Positions 1 through 5,994 of a stretch of DNA of 16,633 nt are shown in pieces (the stretch's first letter is position 1; every line of letters begins with the position of its first letter). Made by a program: the position numbers and the translations under genes. Origin of the DNA: Opitutia bacterium (GTDB lineage Bacteria; Verrucomicrobiota; Verrucomicrobiia; Opitutales; UBA953); the NCBI GenBank assembly GCA_947463395.1, contig CANHRV010000012.1, forward strand, positions 1-16,633, written 5' to 3'. Below the pieces are notes generated by a model, which saw only the letters and a program-made list of their open reading frames with translations, was not told the origin of the DNA and made no database searches.

Positions 1-17
1 CGTTTCGGATTTGCCAT
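1..17 (-). CDS. rpmF: Ribosomal protein L32, N-terminal fragment (partial)
   Basis: Reading leftward from an ATG at 17-15, the sequence encodes Met-Ala-Asn-Pro-Lys and then a CG- codon that must be Arg, before the window ends. This start is typical of bacterial 50S protein L32, a small zinc-ribbon or basic protein of the large subunit whose first residues are usually MA(V/N/H)PKR. No strong Shine-Dalgarno sequence precedes it. The gene would be divergent from the phosphatase gene to its right, and in many bacteria rpmF is followed by plsX-fabH, which would lie outside the window. The call rests on six residues only, so it is tentative. Confidence 0.42.
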
Positions 18-119
18 GGTTCTACGCTAGGTTGAGGGTCGGTTGTAGCCCGCCAGCCCCCACGGTCAAGCCCCCTTTCAATGGCTTGCCCCGTTCGGCT
101 AACTGATTTGGCTCCTTTT

Positions 120-671
120 ATGCCGTTAAGCCGAGCCCTTTTTCTCGATCGCGATGGGAATCTCATCGAGGACCATCACCATACCTCTAAAATCGAGCAA
201 ATCACCCTTATCGCCGAAGTTAAGCCCGCTTTAGAGGCCTGCTTAATGGCGGGATACAAGTTGTTTATTTTAACCAATCAGAGCGGTCTCAATCGAGGTA
301 TCTTTACCTGGGAACAATACCACGCCTGTAACCAACGCATGTTGGAATTGCTCGATTTGCCCGCTCCAGGAATTTTGGAAATAAAAGCAGCGCCCGAAAG
401 ACCCGATGAACCCTCATTGTATCGCAAGCCAAGTCCACGATTTATTTTAGAAATGATTACATTGCACGATATCGATCCACAACACAGTTGGATGGTTGGT
501 GATCGGCGAACCGATTGGGATGCAGGTCGCAACGCTGGTATTCATTCCTGTGCCGTGCAAAGTGGCGCCGCTGTTGAAGCTGATTTTGATTACGCTCGTT
601 CGATGAATTATGTGGTACGCAAAAATTTCCCAGAGTTTGTTCGAGTCGACTTAGGTCTGCACTGGTCTTAA
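120..671 (+). CDS. gmhB: HAD-family phosphatase, D-glycero-D-manno-heptose-1,7-bisphosphate phosphatase-like
   Basis: This is a soluble HAD phosphatase of the GmhB/histidinol-phosphatase type. GmhB removes the 7-phosphate of heptose 1,7-bisphosphate on the way to ADP-heptose for the LPS core. Counting from the upstream ATG at 81, the motifs are FLDRDGN (nucleophile D23, acid/base D25), TNQSG (T65), RKPSP (K116) and GDRRTDWDAG (D141, D145). I prefer the ATG at 120 (183 aa, beginning MPLSRALFLDRDG) because the extra 13 residues from the ATG at 81 resemble nothing in the family. Neither start has a clear ribosome binding site. The loop before RKPSP has none of the Cys/His residues that bind structural zinc in E. 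coli GmhB and HisB-N. The exact substrate is therefore uncertain, though lpxA nearby fits an LPS role. The stop abuts the terminator of the facing gene. Confidence 0.75.
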   Translation: MPLSRALFLDRDGNLIEDHHHTSKIEQITLIAEVKPALEACLMAGYKLFILTNQSGLNRGIFTWEQYHACNQRMLELLDLPAPGILEIKAAPERPDEPSLYRKPSPRFILEMITLHDIDPQHSWMVGDRRTDWDAGRNAGIHSCAVQSGAAVEADFDYARSMNYVVRKNFPEFVRVDLGLHWS

Positions 672-679
672 AAAAGAAA

Positions 680-705
680 AAGGACGAATCAGAAGATTCG
701 TCCTT
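680..705 (-). terminator. Intrinsic terminator of the Cys-rich protein gene
   Basis: A perfect 11-bp stem (AAGGACGAATC pairing with GATTCGTCCTT) encloses a 4-base loop. On the minus strand the stem is followed by a run of mostly T (the complement of the A-rich stretch at 670-680), the hallmark of a Rho-independent terminator. It begins 22 bases past the stop of the gene at 727-960. On the plus strand the stem is followed by GGGCTTAGCC, so it is a poor T-tract terminator for the phosphatase gene, although the hairpin itself may still serve both. Confidence 0.88.
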
Positions 706-726
706 GGGCTTAGCCGTTCGAGACAA

Positions 727-960
727 TTATTTCTTGTCTGGGCAACTGGGGCAGGCGGGACAATCCTTGTCTTTGTCGCCATCCTTTTTGTCACATTTTC
801 CGCAGTGATTGGAGCAATCACCACAGGAACTTTGAGCAGGAGGTACCGGACAACATTTGTCTCCCTCTTTTTTATCTGGCTCGTGAGCAAAGCTTACCGC
901 TGCAGTCAGAACCAAGATACTTCCAGTGAGTTGGAGGATTTTTTTGAATGAGTTTTTCAT
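727..960 (-). CDS. Small exported cysteine-rich protein, unknown function
   Basis: I do not recognise a family for this 77-residue protein. Residues 1-25 form a convincing signal peptide: basic MKNSFKK, a hydrophobic stretch ILVLTAAVSFA, and probable cleavage after SFA. The mature part of about 52 residues is very hydrophilic, rich in Lys, Asp, Pro and Gly, and carries nine cysteines (36, 37, 46, 49, 53, 56, 67, 70, 73). They form CC, CxxC (46/49, 53/56) and CPxCPxC (67/70/73) motifs, with His26 and His52. Such spacing suggests metal binding or disulfide links outside the cytoplasm, but that is inference. The gene lies 62 bases downstream of the periplasmic binding protein gene, has a possible weak promoter in that gap, and ends in its own strong terminator. 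It could be read as the last operon member or separately. Confidence 0.72.
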   Translation of the reverse strand: MKNSFKKILQLTGSILVLTAAVSFAHEPDKKEGDKCCPVPPAQSSCGDCSNHCGKCDKKDGDKDKDCPACPSCPDKK

Positions 961-980
961 AGGTTAGGTGCGAAACTAAC

Positions 981-1011
981 TATAAACTGAGCAATCTTTT
1001 GTTAGAGTCAA
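981..1011 (-). promoter_or_regulatory. Possible weak sigma-70-like promoter for the Cys-rich protein gene
   Basis: On the minus strand TTGACT (1011-1006) is followed after 19 bases by TTTATA (986-981), about 20 bases before the ATG at 960. The -35 box is close to consensus, but the spacer is longer than ideal and the -10 is poor. Verrucomicrobial promoters are not well characterised, so this is only a candidate. Confidence 0.25.
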
Positions 1012-1022
1012 ATCGACCAGAT

Positions 1023-1814
1023 TTATTTATGATAAAGACCAAAAACTTTTTCGGAAGCACGGATTAGTCCTGAGCCTGGAAGCCAGTCGCTCCCACTGGT
1101 AGTCTCATAAATTTGACTGTTTTTCACGCAGGATAAGTCTTTTACAGCGGGAATCTTACGCAATTCCTGCAGATGCTTCTCTGAGGAGACGATAGGGGAA
1201 TTGTCGGGGCGGCTTTCAATCCAAAGAATGCAGTCAGGATTCGCTTGCACTACCATTTCCCAATCGAGTTTTTGCCAAGTCGCTTGTGCCAGCGGAGAAA
1301 TGTGAGCGGCACGAGCCAAGGGATCGCCTAAGTAGGAATCGCGCCCCGCCATCATGCCGTCCCAGATAATCAGAATCTTTTTTTGTAAGAGTCTAGGTTG
1401 TCTTAAAAAATAATTAGCTAAGCTTTCTGCTTCAGGTGCTTTTTGTAGAGCCCTCCCGATTAAGCGAATGTCGTCAGGTACAGCGTGAGCTGATTCAGGA
1501 CTCAAAAGTAAAACATTGAGTCCTGCCGACCGACAGCGATTCGCCCAGAGAGGATTGGCTAATCGGGGTAAGATACATAAATCGGGTTTTATTTTTAAGA
1601 GTTTTTCGAGATCGGGGTTAAAGATATCACAATCGCGTGAGGCGGGATGAGAAGTGGGCAATGGACACCAAGGTGTGGCGGCGACGATGTTGTCACTCAG
1701 CCCTAAATCGATGAGTGTTTGCGTCGCTCCTGGGCTAAAACTCGCCACTCTTATTTTCTCGGCCGAGCAAACATTAAGGCTGGTCGCTAAAATGAGGCAG
1801 AGCAGGCGAAGCAT
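1023..1814 (-). CDS. Periplasmic substrate-binding protein of the BtuF/TroA (Fe-B12) type
   Basis: This is a 263-residue exported binding protein of the helical-backbone (Peripla_BP_2) class, whose members capture cobalamin, heme or ferric siderophores for ABC import. Residues 1-18 (MLRLLCLILATSLNVCSA) look like a signal peptide. C16 lies in a poor lipobox, so a soluble periplasmic form is more likely than a lipoprotein. The N-lobe begins IRVASFSPGATQTLIDLGLSD (21-41), the usual first strand and helix. NPDLEKLLKIKPDLCIL (67-82) is the second family hallmark. The linking helix and C-lobe follow, with NPDCILWIE (192-200). The length is normal for BtuF-like proteins. Its ATG overlaps the pdxA stop by one base (TAATG), so it is translationally coupled to pdxA. 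No permease or ATPase gene is in the window. Cobalamin is a reasonable but unproven ligand. Confidence 0.72.
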   Translation of the reverse strand: MLRLLCLILATSLNVCSAEKIRVASFSPGATQTLIDLGLSDNIVAATPWCPLPTSHPASRDCDIFNPDLEKLLKIKPDLCILPRLANPLWANRCRSAGLNVLLLSPESAHAVPDDIRLIGRALQKAPEAESLANYFLRQPRLLQKKILIIWDGMMAGRDSYLGDPLARAAHISPLAQATWQKLDWEMVVQANPDCILWIESRPDNSPIVSSEKHLQELRKIPAVKDLSCVKNSQIYETTSGSDWLPGSGLIRASEKVFGLYHK

Positions 1815-2728
1815 TAAAGAGAAAGTAGGTGTGCGAGTTTAATCGCCGAAGTTAAACTTCCAACGTCAGCCTTTCCACGACCAGCGATTTCGTAACCAGT
1901 GCCATGGTCGGGGCTTGTTCGGATTAACTTTAATCCTAGGCTTAAATTGGCCGCTGTTGAAAAATCGATGGTCTTAAGGGCGGTTAATCCTTGGTCATGA
2001 TACATAGCGACGACCGCATCAAATTCTCCCTGAAGATGACGATAAAACACGGTATCAGCCGAAAGAGGGCCTGTGACGGAATGCCCTTCTCGTTGTAGAC
2101 GATCAATGGCTGGACGAATAATTTTTTCATCCTCTTCGCCGAGTAGTCCATTTTCTCCAGCATGTGGATTGAGTCCACAAACCGCGATGCGAGGTTGCTG
2201 ATCCCCCATCTTTTTTCGTAAGTGGATGAGGGCTAAAACGGTTCGACGAATTTCCTCACTATTCAATTTGGCGGGAACCTCTTTGAGTGGAAGATGGCGA
2301 GTGACTAACCCGACGGTCAATTTTCCACCCGCAAAAGCCATCACCGCTTCGCCCTTCCAGCGGTCAGCAAAAAATTCGGTTTGGCCAGGGAAAGGATAGC
2401 CGATTTCTGCGAAAGCTTTTTTGTTAATCGGACCCGTCACCACAGCTCTAAATTGCCCTTCTCGTGCGCCTTTGGCGGCTGTTTCCATCGCCGCAAGTGC
2501 AATAGCACTACCTTGTTTATCAGGCTTTCCTGGTTGTATTTGGTAGGAAGAATCTCCCACTGCGTATTTTTGTTTAGCAGATAAAGGCAGTTTTTCTAAC
2601 CATGAGTTTGGGCCGATGATAACAACCTCGGAAGCAAGCGATGGGTTGGACTGTAGCCATTTTTCAATGAGCTCGGGTCCGACTCCTGCTGGGTCGCCAC
2701 AGGTAACAGCAATCGGTAGAGAACTCAT
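1814..2728 (-). CDS. pdxA: 4-hydroxythreonine-4-phosphate dehydrogenase
   Basis: PdxA oxidises 4-phosphooxy-L-threonine with NAD. The product decarboxylates and is joined with deoxyxylulose phosphate by PdxJ to make pyridoxine 5'-phosphate (vitamin B6). The 304-residue protein has the family landmarks: TCGDPAGVGPE (9-19), TGPINKKAF (98-106), the three metal-binding histidines in TRHLPL (H145), NPHAGENG (H189) and MYHDQG (H244), and the C-terminal IRTSPDHGTGYEIAGRGKAD block. The loop that reads GHTE in E. coli PdxA is GQTE here (Q116, T117). The other active-site residues are intact, so the enzyme is probably functional. Its ATG overlaps the lpxA stop by four bases (ATGA), and the next gene starts in its stop codon, indicating coupled translation. 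Confidence 0.93.
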   Translation of the reverse strand: MSSLPIAVTCGDPAGVGPELIEKWLQSNPSLASEVVIIGPNSWLEKLPLSAKQKYAVGDSSYQIQPGKPDKQGSAIALAAMETAAKGAREGQFRAVVTGPINKKAFAEIGYPFPGQTEFFADRWKGEAVMAFAGGKLTVGLVTRHLPLKEVPAKLNSEEIRRTVLALIHLRKKMGDQQPRIAVCGLNPHAGENGLLGEEDEKIIRPAIDRLQREGHSVTGPLSADTVFYRHLQGEFDAVVAMYHDQGLTALKTIDFSTAANLSLGLKLIRTSPDHGTGYEIAGRGKADVGSLTSAIKLAHLLSL

Positions 2729-3504
2729 GTGGGCTGAACAAACCTCCCTCTTTTACCGCCCAAAAAGAAATGTAGAAACTCTAAAGCTTCTGGGGTCTTG
2801 AAGTTTCCCGTCTGGATAGATTCTTCGGCCAGTTTGGCGCAATTCCCACCAGCTGCATAAACCAAGTGGTAAGCCTTTTTGAGTTCGGCGACTGACTCTA
2901 CTGGCATCCCTCGGCGACGAAGACCAATCAGATTTAATCCTGCCAAGCGATTGCGATCATAGGCCAATCCATGCGGAGGAATATCTTCGGTAATGACAGC
3001 GTTGCCCGAAGTCATTGAACCACCACCTACGCGACAAAATTGGTGAACCGCAACGCCACCGCTGATGAAGGCATAATCACCTACATGAACATGTCCCCCG
3101 AGCATACAGCCATTGGCCAAAATAACATGGTCTCCGAGTTGGCAGTCATGGGCAATATGCGCACCAGCCATAATTAAATTATTTTTTCCAACCGCGGTCA
3201 CGGTGTTGGGTTGAGTGGCGCGATGGATGGTGACGTGCTCTCGAATGATGGTGCCATCACCGATGGTGACAGCGGAGAGGGTGGAGGATTGAAAAGATAA
3301 ATCTTGAGGATCACCACCCACGACAGCGAAGTGATCGACGGTAACTTTTTCACCTAAAGTAGTATTCTTTTTGATGATGGCGTGTGCAGCAATTTGTGAG
3401 CCTCGCCCAATTTTTACGCCTGCTTCAATAATAGCATAGGCCCCCACATTGACATCATTTGCCAATTGCGCAGAAGAATCGACTTGTGCTTGTGCGTGAA
3501 TCAC
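2725..3504 (-). CDS. lpxA: Acyl-ACP--UDP-N-acetylglucosamine O-acyltransferase
   Basis: LpxA performs the first step of lipid A synthesis, transferring a 3-hydroxyacyl chain from ACP to the 3-position of UDP-GlcNAc in the cytoplasm. The 259-residue protein consists of left-handed beta-helix hexapeptide repeats up to about residue 185 (for example VNVGAYAIIEAGVKIG), then a helical C-terminal domain. Diagnostic segments are IIREHVTIHRAT (86-97), GAHIAHDCQLGDHVILAN (114-131, with H119 matching catalytic H125 of E. coli), AVHQFCRVG (152-160) and GLNLIGLRRRG (189-199). The length matches the family. The gene overlaps both neighbours by ATGA, upstream with an unknown gene and downstream with pdxA. 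No lpxD, fabZ or lpxB lies alongside, so this is not the usual enterobacterial lpx cluster. Val170 sits about where E. coli has the chain-length residue Gly173. Confidence 0.95.
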   Translation of the reverse strand: MIHAQAQVDSSAQLANDVNVGAYAIIEAGVKIGRGSQIAAHAIIKKNTTLGEKVTVDHFAVVGGDPQDLSFQSSTLSAVTIGDGTIIREHVTIHRATQPNTVTAVGKNNLIMAGAHIAHDCQLGDHVILANGCMLGGHVHVGDYAFISGGVAVHQFCRVGGGSMTSGNAVITEDIPPHGLAYDRNRLAGLNLIGLRRRGMPVESVAELKKAYHLVYAAGGNCAKLAEESIQTGNFKTPEALEFLHFFLGGKRGRFVQPT

Positions 3505-4115
3505 CGGGAAGAGGGGTTAGGGCCACCAAATAATTCTAATTGAGCTGGTTTGACCATATCGTAAACGCGTAACAAGCGAAGTAATTGAAGGGTGTCCGAG
3601 CGGGCATAACTCTGGTTGGACTCCACATTTTGGAGAAGGTTTTCTAAAATGGTGCGAAAAGTGATGACGTGATCCACGCCACTGTTTTTCAGGAGGGCAA
3701 TGCTCTCTGCTCGCTGTGGTTCTTGGGAAGGGATGCCAGGAAGAACTAATATTTTTGATAAAACCAAGCCCTCGGCGGGAGTAAGTTCTGCAAACGCCCC
3801 TTTCGCCGCGTCCACTGCTTCTTTGCGAACGAATTCTAAAAGGTCACCCTTGCGAATCATGGTTGGGGTAATGGCTTTGGTGGTGTGCCATCCTTTTACT
3901 GCGACGACCGCTGCGGTCAGGCCAGGAAGATCGGAACCAAAAAGTTGAAAGGGTAGGACCATCTCTCTTCGGGGAGAGGGATTAATGACCAGCAAGTCAC
4001 CCTCTTCGTCGGCTCGCTTGCGACGAGACTGCACAGCGTACTTGCGAGATTGGCGGACGAAAAAGCCACTCACTTCAAAATATTCGCGGACTAGACTGTC
4101 GTCGAATCCTGCCAT
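3501..4115 (-). CDS. Unknown conserved-looking protein, possible PD-(D/E)XK-like fold
   Basis: I cannot name this 204-residue cytoplasmic protein. It has no signal peptide or membrane segment. The N-terminal half looks like a restriction-endonuclease-like core: a helix LVREYFEVSGFFVRQSRKY (8-26), a strand with an acidic residue GDLLVINP (D40), then a strand ending AAVVAVKGWH (68-77). In an active PD-(D/E)XK enzyme the two key positions would be D40 and a Glu or Gln two residues before K74. Here that position is A72, so catalysis is doubtful. The C-terminal half contains a strand SKILVLPGIPS (120-130) and a helical tail ending in PAQLELFGG. The ATG at 4115 follows rsmI by 46 bases, and the stop overlaps lpxA by four bases, so it is co-translated with lpxA. 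The fold assignment is inference from the pattern only. Confidence 0.65.
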   Translation of the reverse strand: MAGFDDSLVREYFEVSGFFVRQSRKYAVQSRRKRADEEGDLLVINPSPRREMVLPFQLFGSDLPGLTAAVVAVKGWHTTKAITPTMIRKGDLLEFVRKEAVDAAKGAFAELTPAEGLVLSKILVLPGIPSQEPQRAESIALLKNSGVDHVITFRTILENLLQNVESNQSYARSDTLQLLRLLRVYDMVKPAQLELFGGPNPSSR

Positions 4116-4161
4116 CGCTTTACTCTGTCACTGAACTCGCCACATCGTCAACCTGTATGCC

Positions 4162-4890
4162 TTAGAGCGTAAAATCGGCAGGGGCAATCGCCACGGTGAA
4201 TTCACCTTTCAATGACCCCTTTTTAAAGGCCGGCACAAGTTCTCCGAGTGGTCCTGTGCGAATCGTCTCATGGAGTTTAGTTAATTCTCGACCAAGGCAA
4301 ACAACCCTTTGTGGCCCTAGAATTTCAAGCATTTCATCCAAAAAGTCACTGATACGGTGACAGGATTCATGAAGCACAATGGTCTCCTCGGCGGTAAGAG
4401 CTGATTCCAGAAATCGTCGTCGAGCGGCAGATTTGGGGGCCAAAAAGCCAACGAAGCGAAAGGCATTGGTGGGTAGTCCAGAAGCTGATAACAATGTGAC
4501 GATAGCACAGGGTCCTGGAAGTGGAGTCAGGGCTAATTTTCTTTTCTGACATTCCCGGGTAATGCGAAATCCTGGATCGCTGATGCCAGGCGTACCAGCG
4601 TCGGTGACCAAGGCGACAGTCAAGCCCGCCGAAATCTTATCGGCTAATTCAATGGCTACTTCCTTCTCATTATGTTCGTGATAATTCACCATCGGCTTGG
4701 TTAGCCCGAGGTGACGTAAAAGCCCTCCCGTAACGCGGGTGTCCTCGCAAGCGACTAAATCACATTCTGCGAGTTCCCTTTTCACTCGCTCGGTCAAATC
4801 ACCCAGATTGCCAATCGGGCTCGCAACAATAACTAAACGACCGGACGTACCACGGTTCCTACCGGGTTCGTCTGGACCGTTTTTATCCAT
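4162..4890 (-). CDS. rsmI: 16S rRNA (cytidine-1402-2'-O)-methyltransferase
   Basis: RsmI uses S-adenosylmethionine to methylate the ribose of C1402 in the decoding centre of 16S rRNA. The protein has the class III (tetrapyrrole methylase-like) fold. LVIVASPIGNLGDLTERV comes near the start, followed by VACEDTRVTGGLLRHLG, NYHEHNE, the SAM-binding LVTDAGTPGISDPG, LPGPCAIVTLLSASGLP and FVGFLAPK. The frame stays open upstream to a TTG at 4947. I choose the ATG at 4890 (242 aa) because it overlaps the stop of the lipoprotein gene as TAATG, and because the extra 19 residues are not family-like and are the lipoprotein tail read in another frame. No ribosome binding site is obvious, consistent with reinitiation after the upstream gene. 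Confidence 0.93.
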   Translation of the reverse strand: MDKNGPDEPGRNRGTSGRLVIVASPIGNLGDLTERVKRELAECDLVACEDTRVTGGLLRHLGLTKPMVNYHEHNEKEVAIELADKISAGLTVALVTDAGTPGISDPGFRITRECQKRKLALTPLPGPCAIVTLLSASGLPTNAFRFVGFLAPKSAARRRFLESALTAEETIVLHESCHRISDFLDEMLEILGPQRVVCLGRELTKLHETIRTGPLGELVPAFKKGSLKGEFTVAIAPADFTL

Positions 4891-5057
4891 TAGCGATAAC
4901 CAGGGCCAGATTGCATTCCACTCATTCCTGGGATGCCACCTTGCCAAGAGGCAGGTTGCGACTGAGGTAGGGTGGAATCAGCAGGCTTTTCCGTCGTCTC
5001 ACAGCCCGTTAAACCGATGACGGTTAGGGTCAGGACGATGGCAAAAAGAAGTCGCAC
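4890..5057 (-). CDS. Small lipoprotein, unknown function
   Basis: A 55-codon gene starts with GTG at 5057-5055 and ends with TAA at 4892-4890. The product begins MRLLFAIVLTLTVIGLTGC: a basic start, a hydrophobic core and an excellent lipobox LTGC, so Cys19 would be lipidated by Lgt after signal peptidase II cleavage. The mature part of about 37 residues is polar and low-complexity (ETTEKPADST, then Gln/Pro/Gly/Met-rich), with no recognised domain. Glu at the +2 position argues against the classic Asp inner-membrane retention signal, so outer-membrane sorting is possible. It starts two bases after the stop of the membrane-anchored coiled-coil gene and shares its stop with the ATG of rsmI. An in-frame stop just upstream means GTG is the first possible start. 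The neat fit between neighbours and the lipobox make it a real gene. Confidence 0.8.
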   Translation of the reverse strand: MRLLFAIVLTLTVIGLTGCETTEKPADSTLPQSQPASWQGGIPGMSGMQSGPGYR

Positions 5058-5059
5058 GA

Positions 5060-5974
5060 TTAGTTATTGGCTAACTTTCCTGATACAGGCTCAAGGGTAA
5101 CAACTTCGCCGTTGGCAAAATCGTTCAGGCTGGAATCAACCAAAATTTGAGCTGTGGAAAGGTTGTCTTGAACGGATTCGATACGGACTTTGCCGATGTC
5201 TTTTCCGTTGCGCATAACTTTGAAGAGCGCCTGATTTTTGATGCCACTCGAGTCTCCAACGGAGAAACTCACCAAACCAGATTCAATATCAACAAGGACG
5301 ATGCGGGTTTTGATGGTTTCGGGGGCGAATTCAACTTGAAGGGATTCAGCGGCGGTGTCGGTAAGTGGGTCCCGAGGATAAGGAGGTTTGGTGCCCGTCG
5401 CATTGACGGTGTAGTTATAAAGTTGGGCGTATTTCTGAGTAACGGAGAGGCGAGATTCTTCGGCCTTGGTCGTCTTTTGAATCTCTGAATCTAATTGCTC
5501 CTTGCTGAACATCGAAGCTGACTTTTCTTTTTCCTTCACGAGTTCTTCTTTGGCAGAACTCAACTCGGCCGTGAGCGACTCTTTCTTGCTATTCGCATCA
5601 CTCAATTCAGTGGTGAGTTCATCACGCTTACGAGTGAGTTCGGCTTTTTCGCCTTCGAGGGAAGCGACGTTAGCATTGAGAGCCTCGATTTTGTTTTTCT
5701 TGTCGGCGATTTCGGCATCGCGATCTTTGACGGTGCCTTCGAGTCCAGAAATTTGTGTACGCTTTGCTTCGAGCAGGACTTTGACTTTATTGCCAATATC
5801 CTTCATTCGCTGATCATACTCTTTATTGGCCATGATTTCGGGGTCCGTGGTCGTCCAAGAAGTAGCACTCATCCCTGCATCAATCTTTCCTTTCAGTAAG
5901 TATGCAAAAGCACACGCTGCGATGGCGACGAGCAACCCGAGGATTCGCAGGGCTAAGTTAAGAGACTTATTCAT
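5060..5974 (-). CDS. Membrane-anchored coiled-coil protein, unknown function
   Basis: This is a 304-residue protein of unknown function. After a short basic start, residues 9-27 form one hydrophobic segment (LRILGLLVAIAACAFAYLL), probably an uncleaved anchor with the rest in the periplasm. Residues about 58-180 are a long charged coiled coil, with heptad-like runs such as EGEKAELTRKRDEL and ESLTAELSSAKEELVKEKEK. A proline-rich linker (195-205) leads to a compact beta-rich C-terminal domain (222-297) with two similar halves. Its core, IVLVDIESGLVSFSVGDSSG and then FKVMRNGKDIGKVRIESV, resembles small barrel modules that read 'x-x-G-x-V-x-I-N-x-G-x-x-x-G-v' in envelope proteins. An envelope structural or tethering role is plausible. 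It follows pgi by 20 bases and precedes the small lipoprotein gene by two, so the two products may work together. Confidence 0.72.
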   Translation of the reverse strand: MNKSLNLALRILGLLVAIAACAFAYLLKGKIDAGMSATSWTTTDPEIMANKEYDQRMKDIGNKVKVLLEAKRTQISGLEGTVKDRDAEIADKKNKIEALNANVASLEGEKAELTRKRDELTTELSDANSKKESLTAELSSAKEELVKEKEKSASMFSKEQLDSEIQKTTKAEESRLSVTQKYAQLYNYTVNATGTKPPYPRDPLTDTAAESLQVEFAPETIKTRIVLVDIESGLVSFSVGDSSGIKNQALFKVMRNGKDIGKVRIESVQDNLSTAQILVDSSLNDFANGEVVTLEPVSGKLANN

Positions 5975-5994
5975 TGTTGAGTGATAGTGAAAAA

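Noticed and set aside
2..106. An open plus-strand frame ending at TGA 104-106, possibly the tail of an upstream gene
   Set aside because: It is only about 34 codons, shows no family-like sequence, and would overlap both the likely rpmF start and the phosphatase start region.
4891..4947. N-terminal extension of RsmI from a TTG start
   Set aside because: This stretch is the lipoprotein gene read in another frame. The ATG at 4890 is coupled to that gene's stop and matches the usual RsmI N-terminus.
5502..5813. Serine-rich plus-strand open frame opposite the coiled-coil gene
   Set aside because: Its low-complexity composition is the complement of the Lys/Glu-rich coiled coil. It has no ribosome site and no family resemblance.
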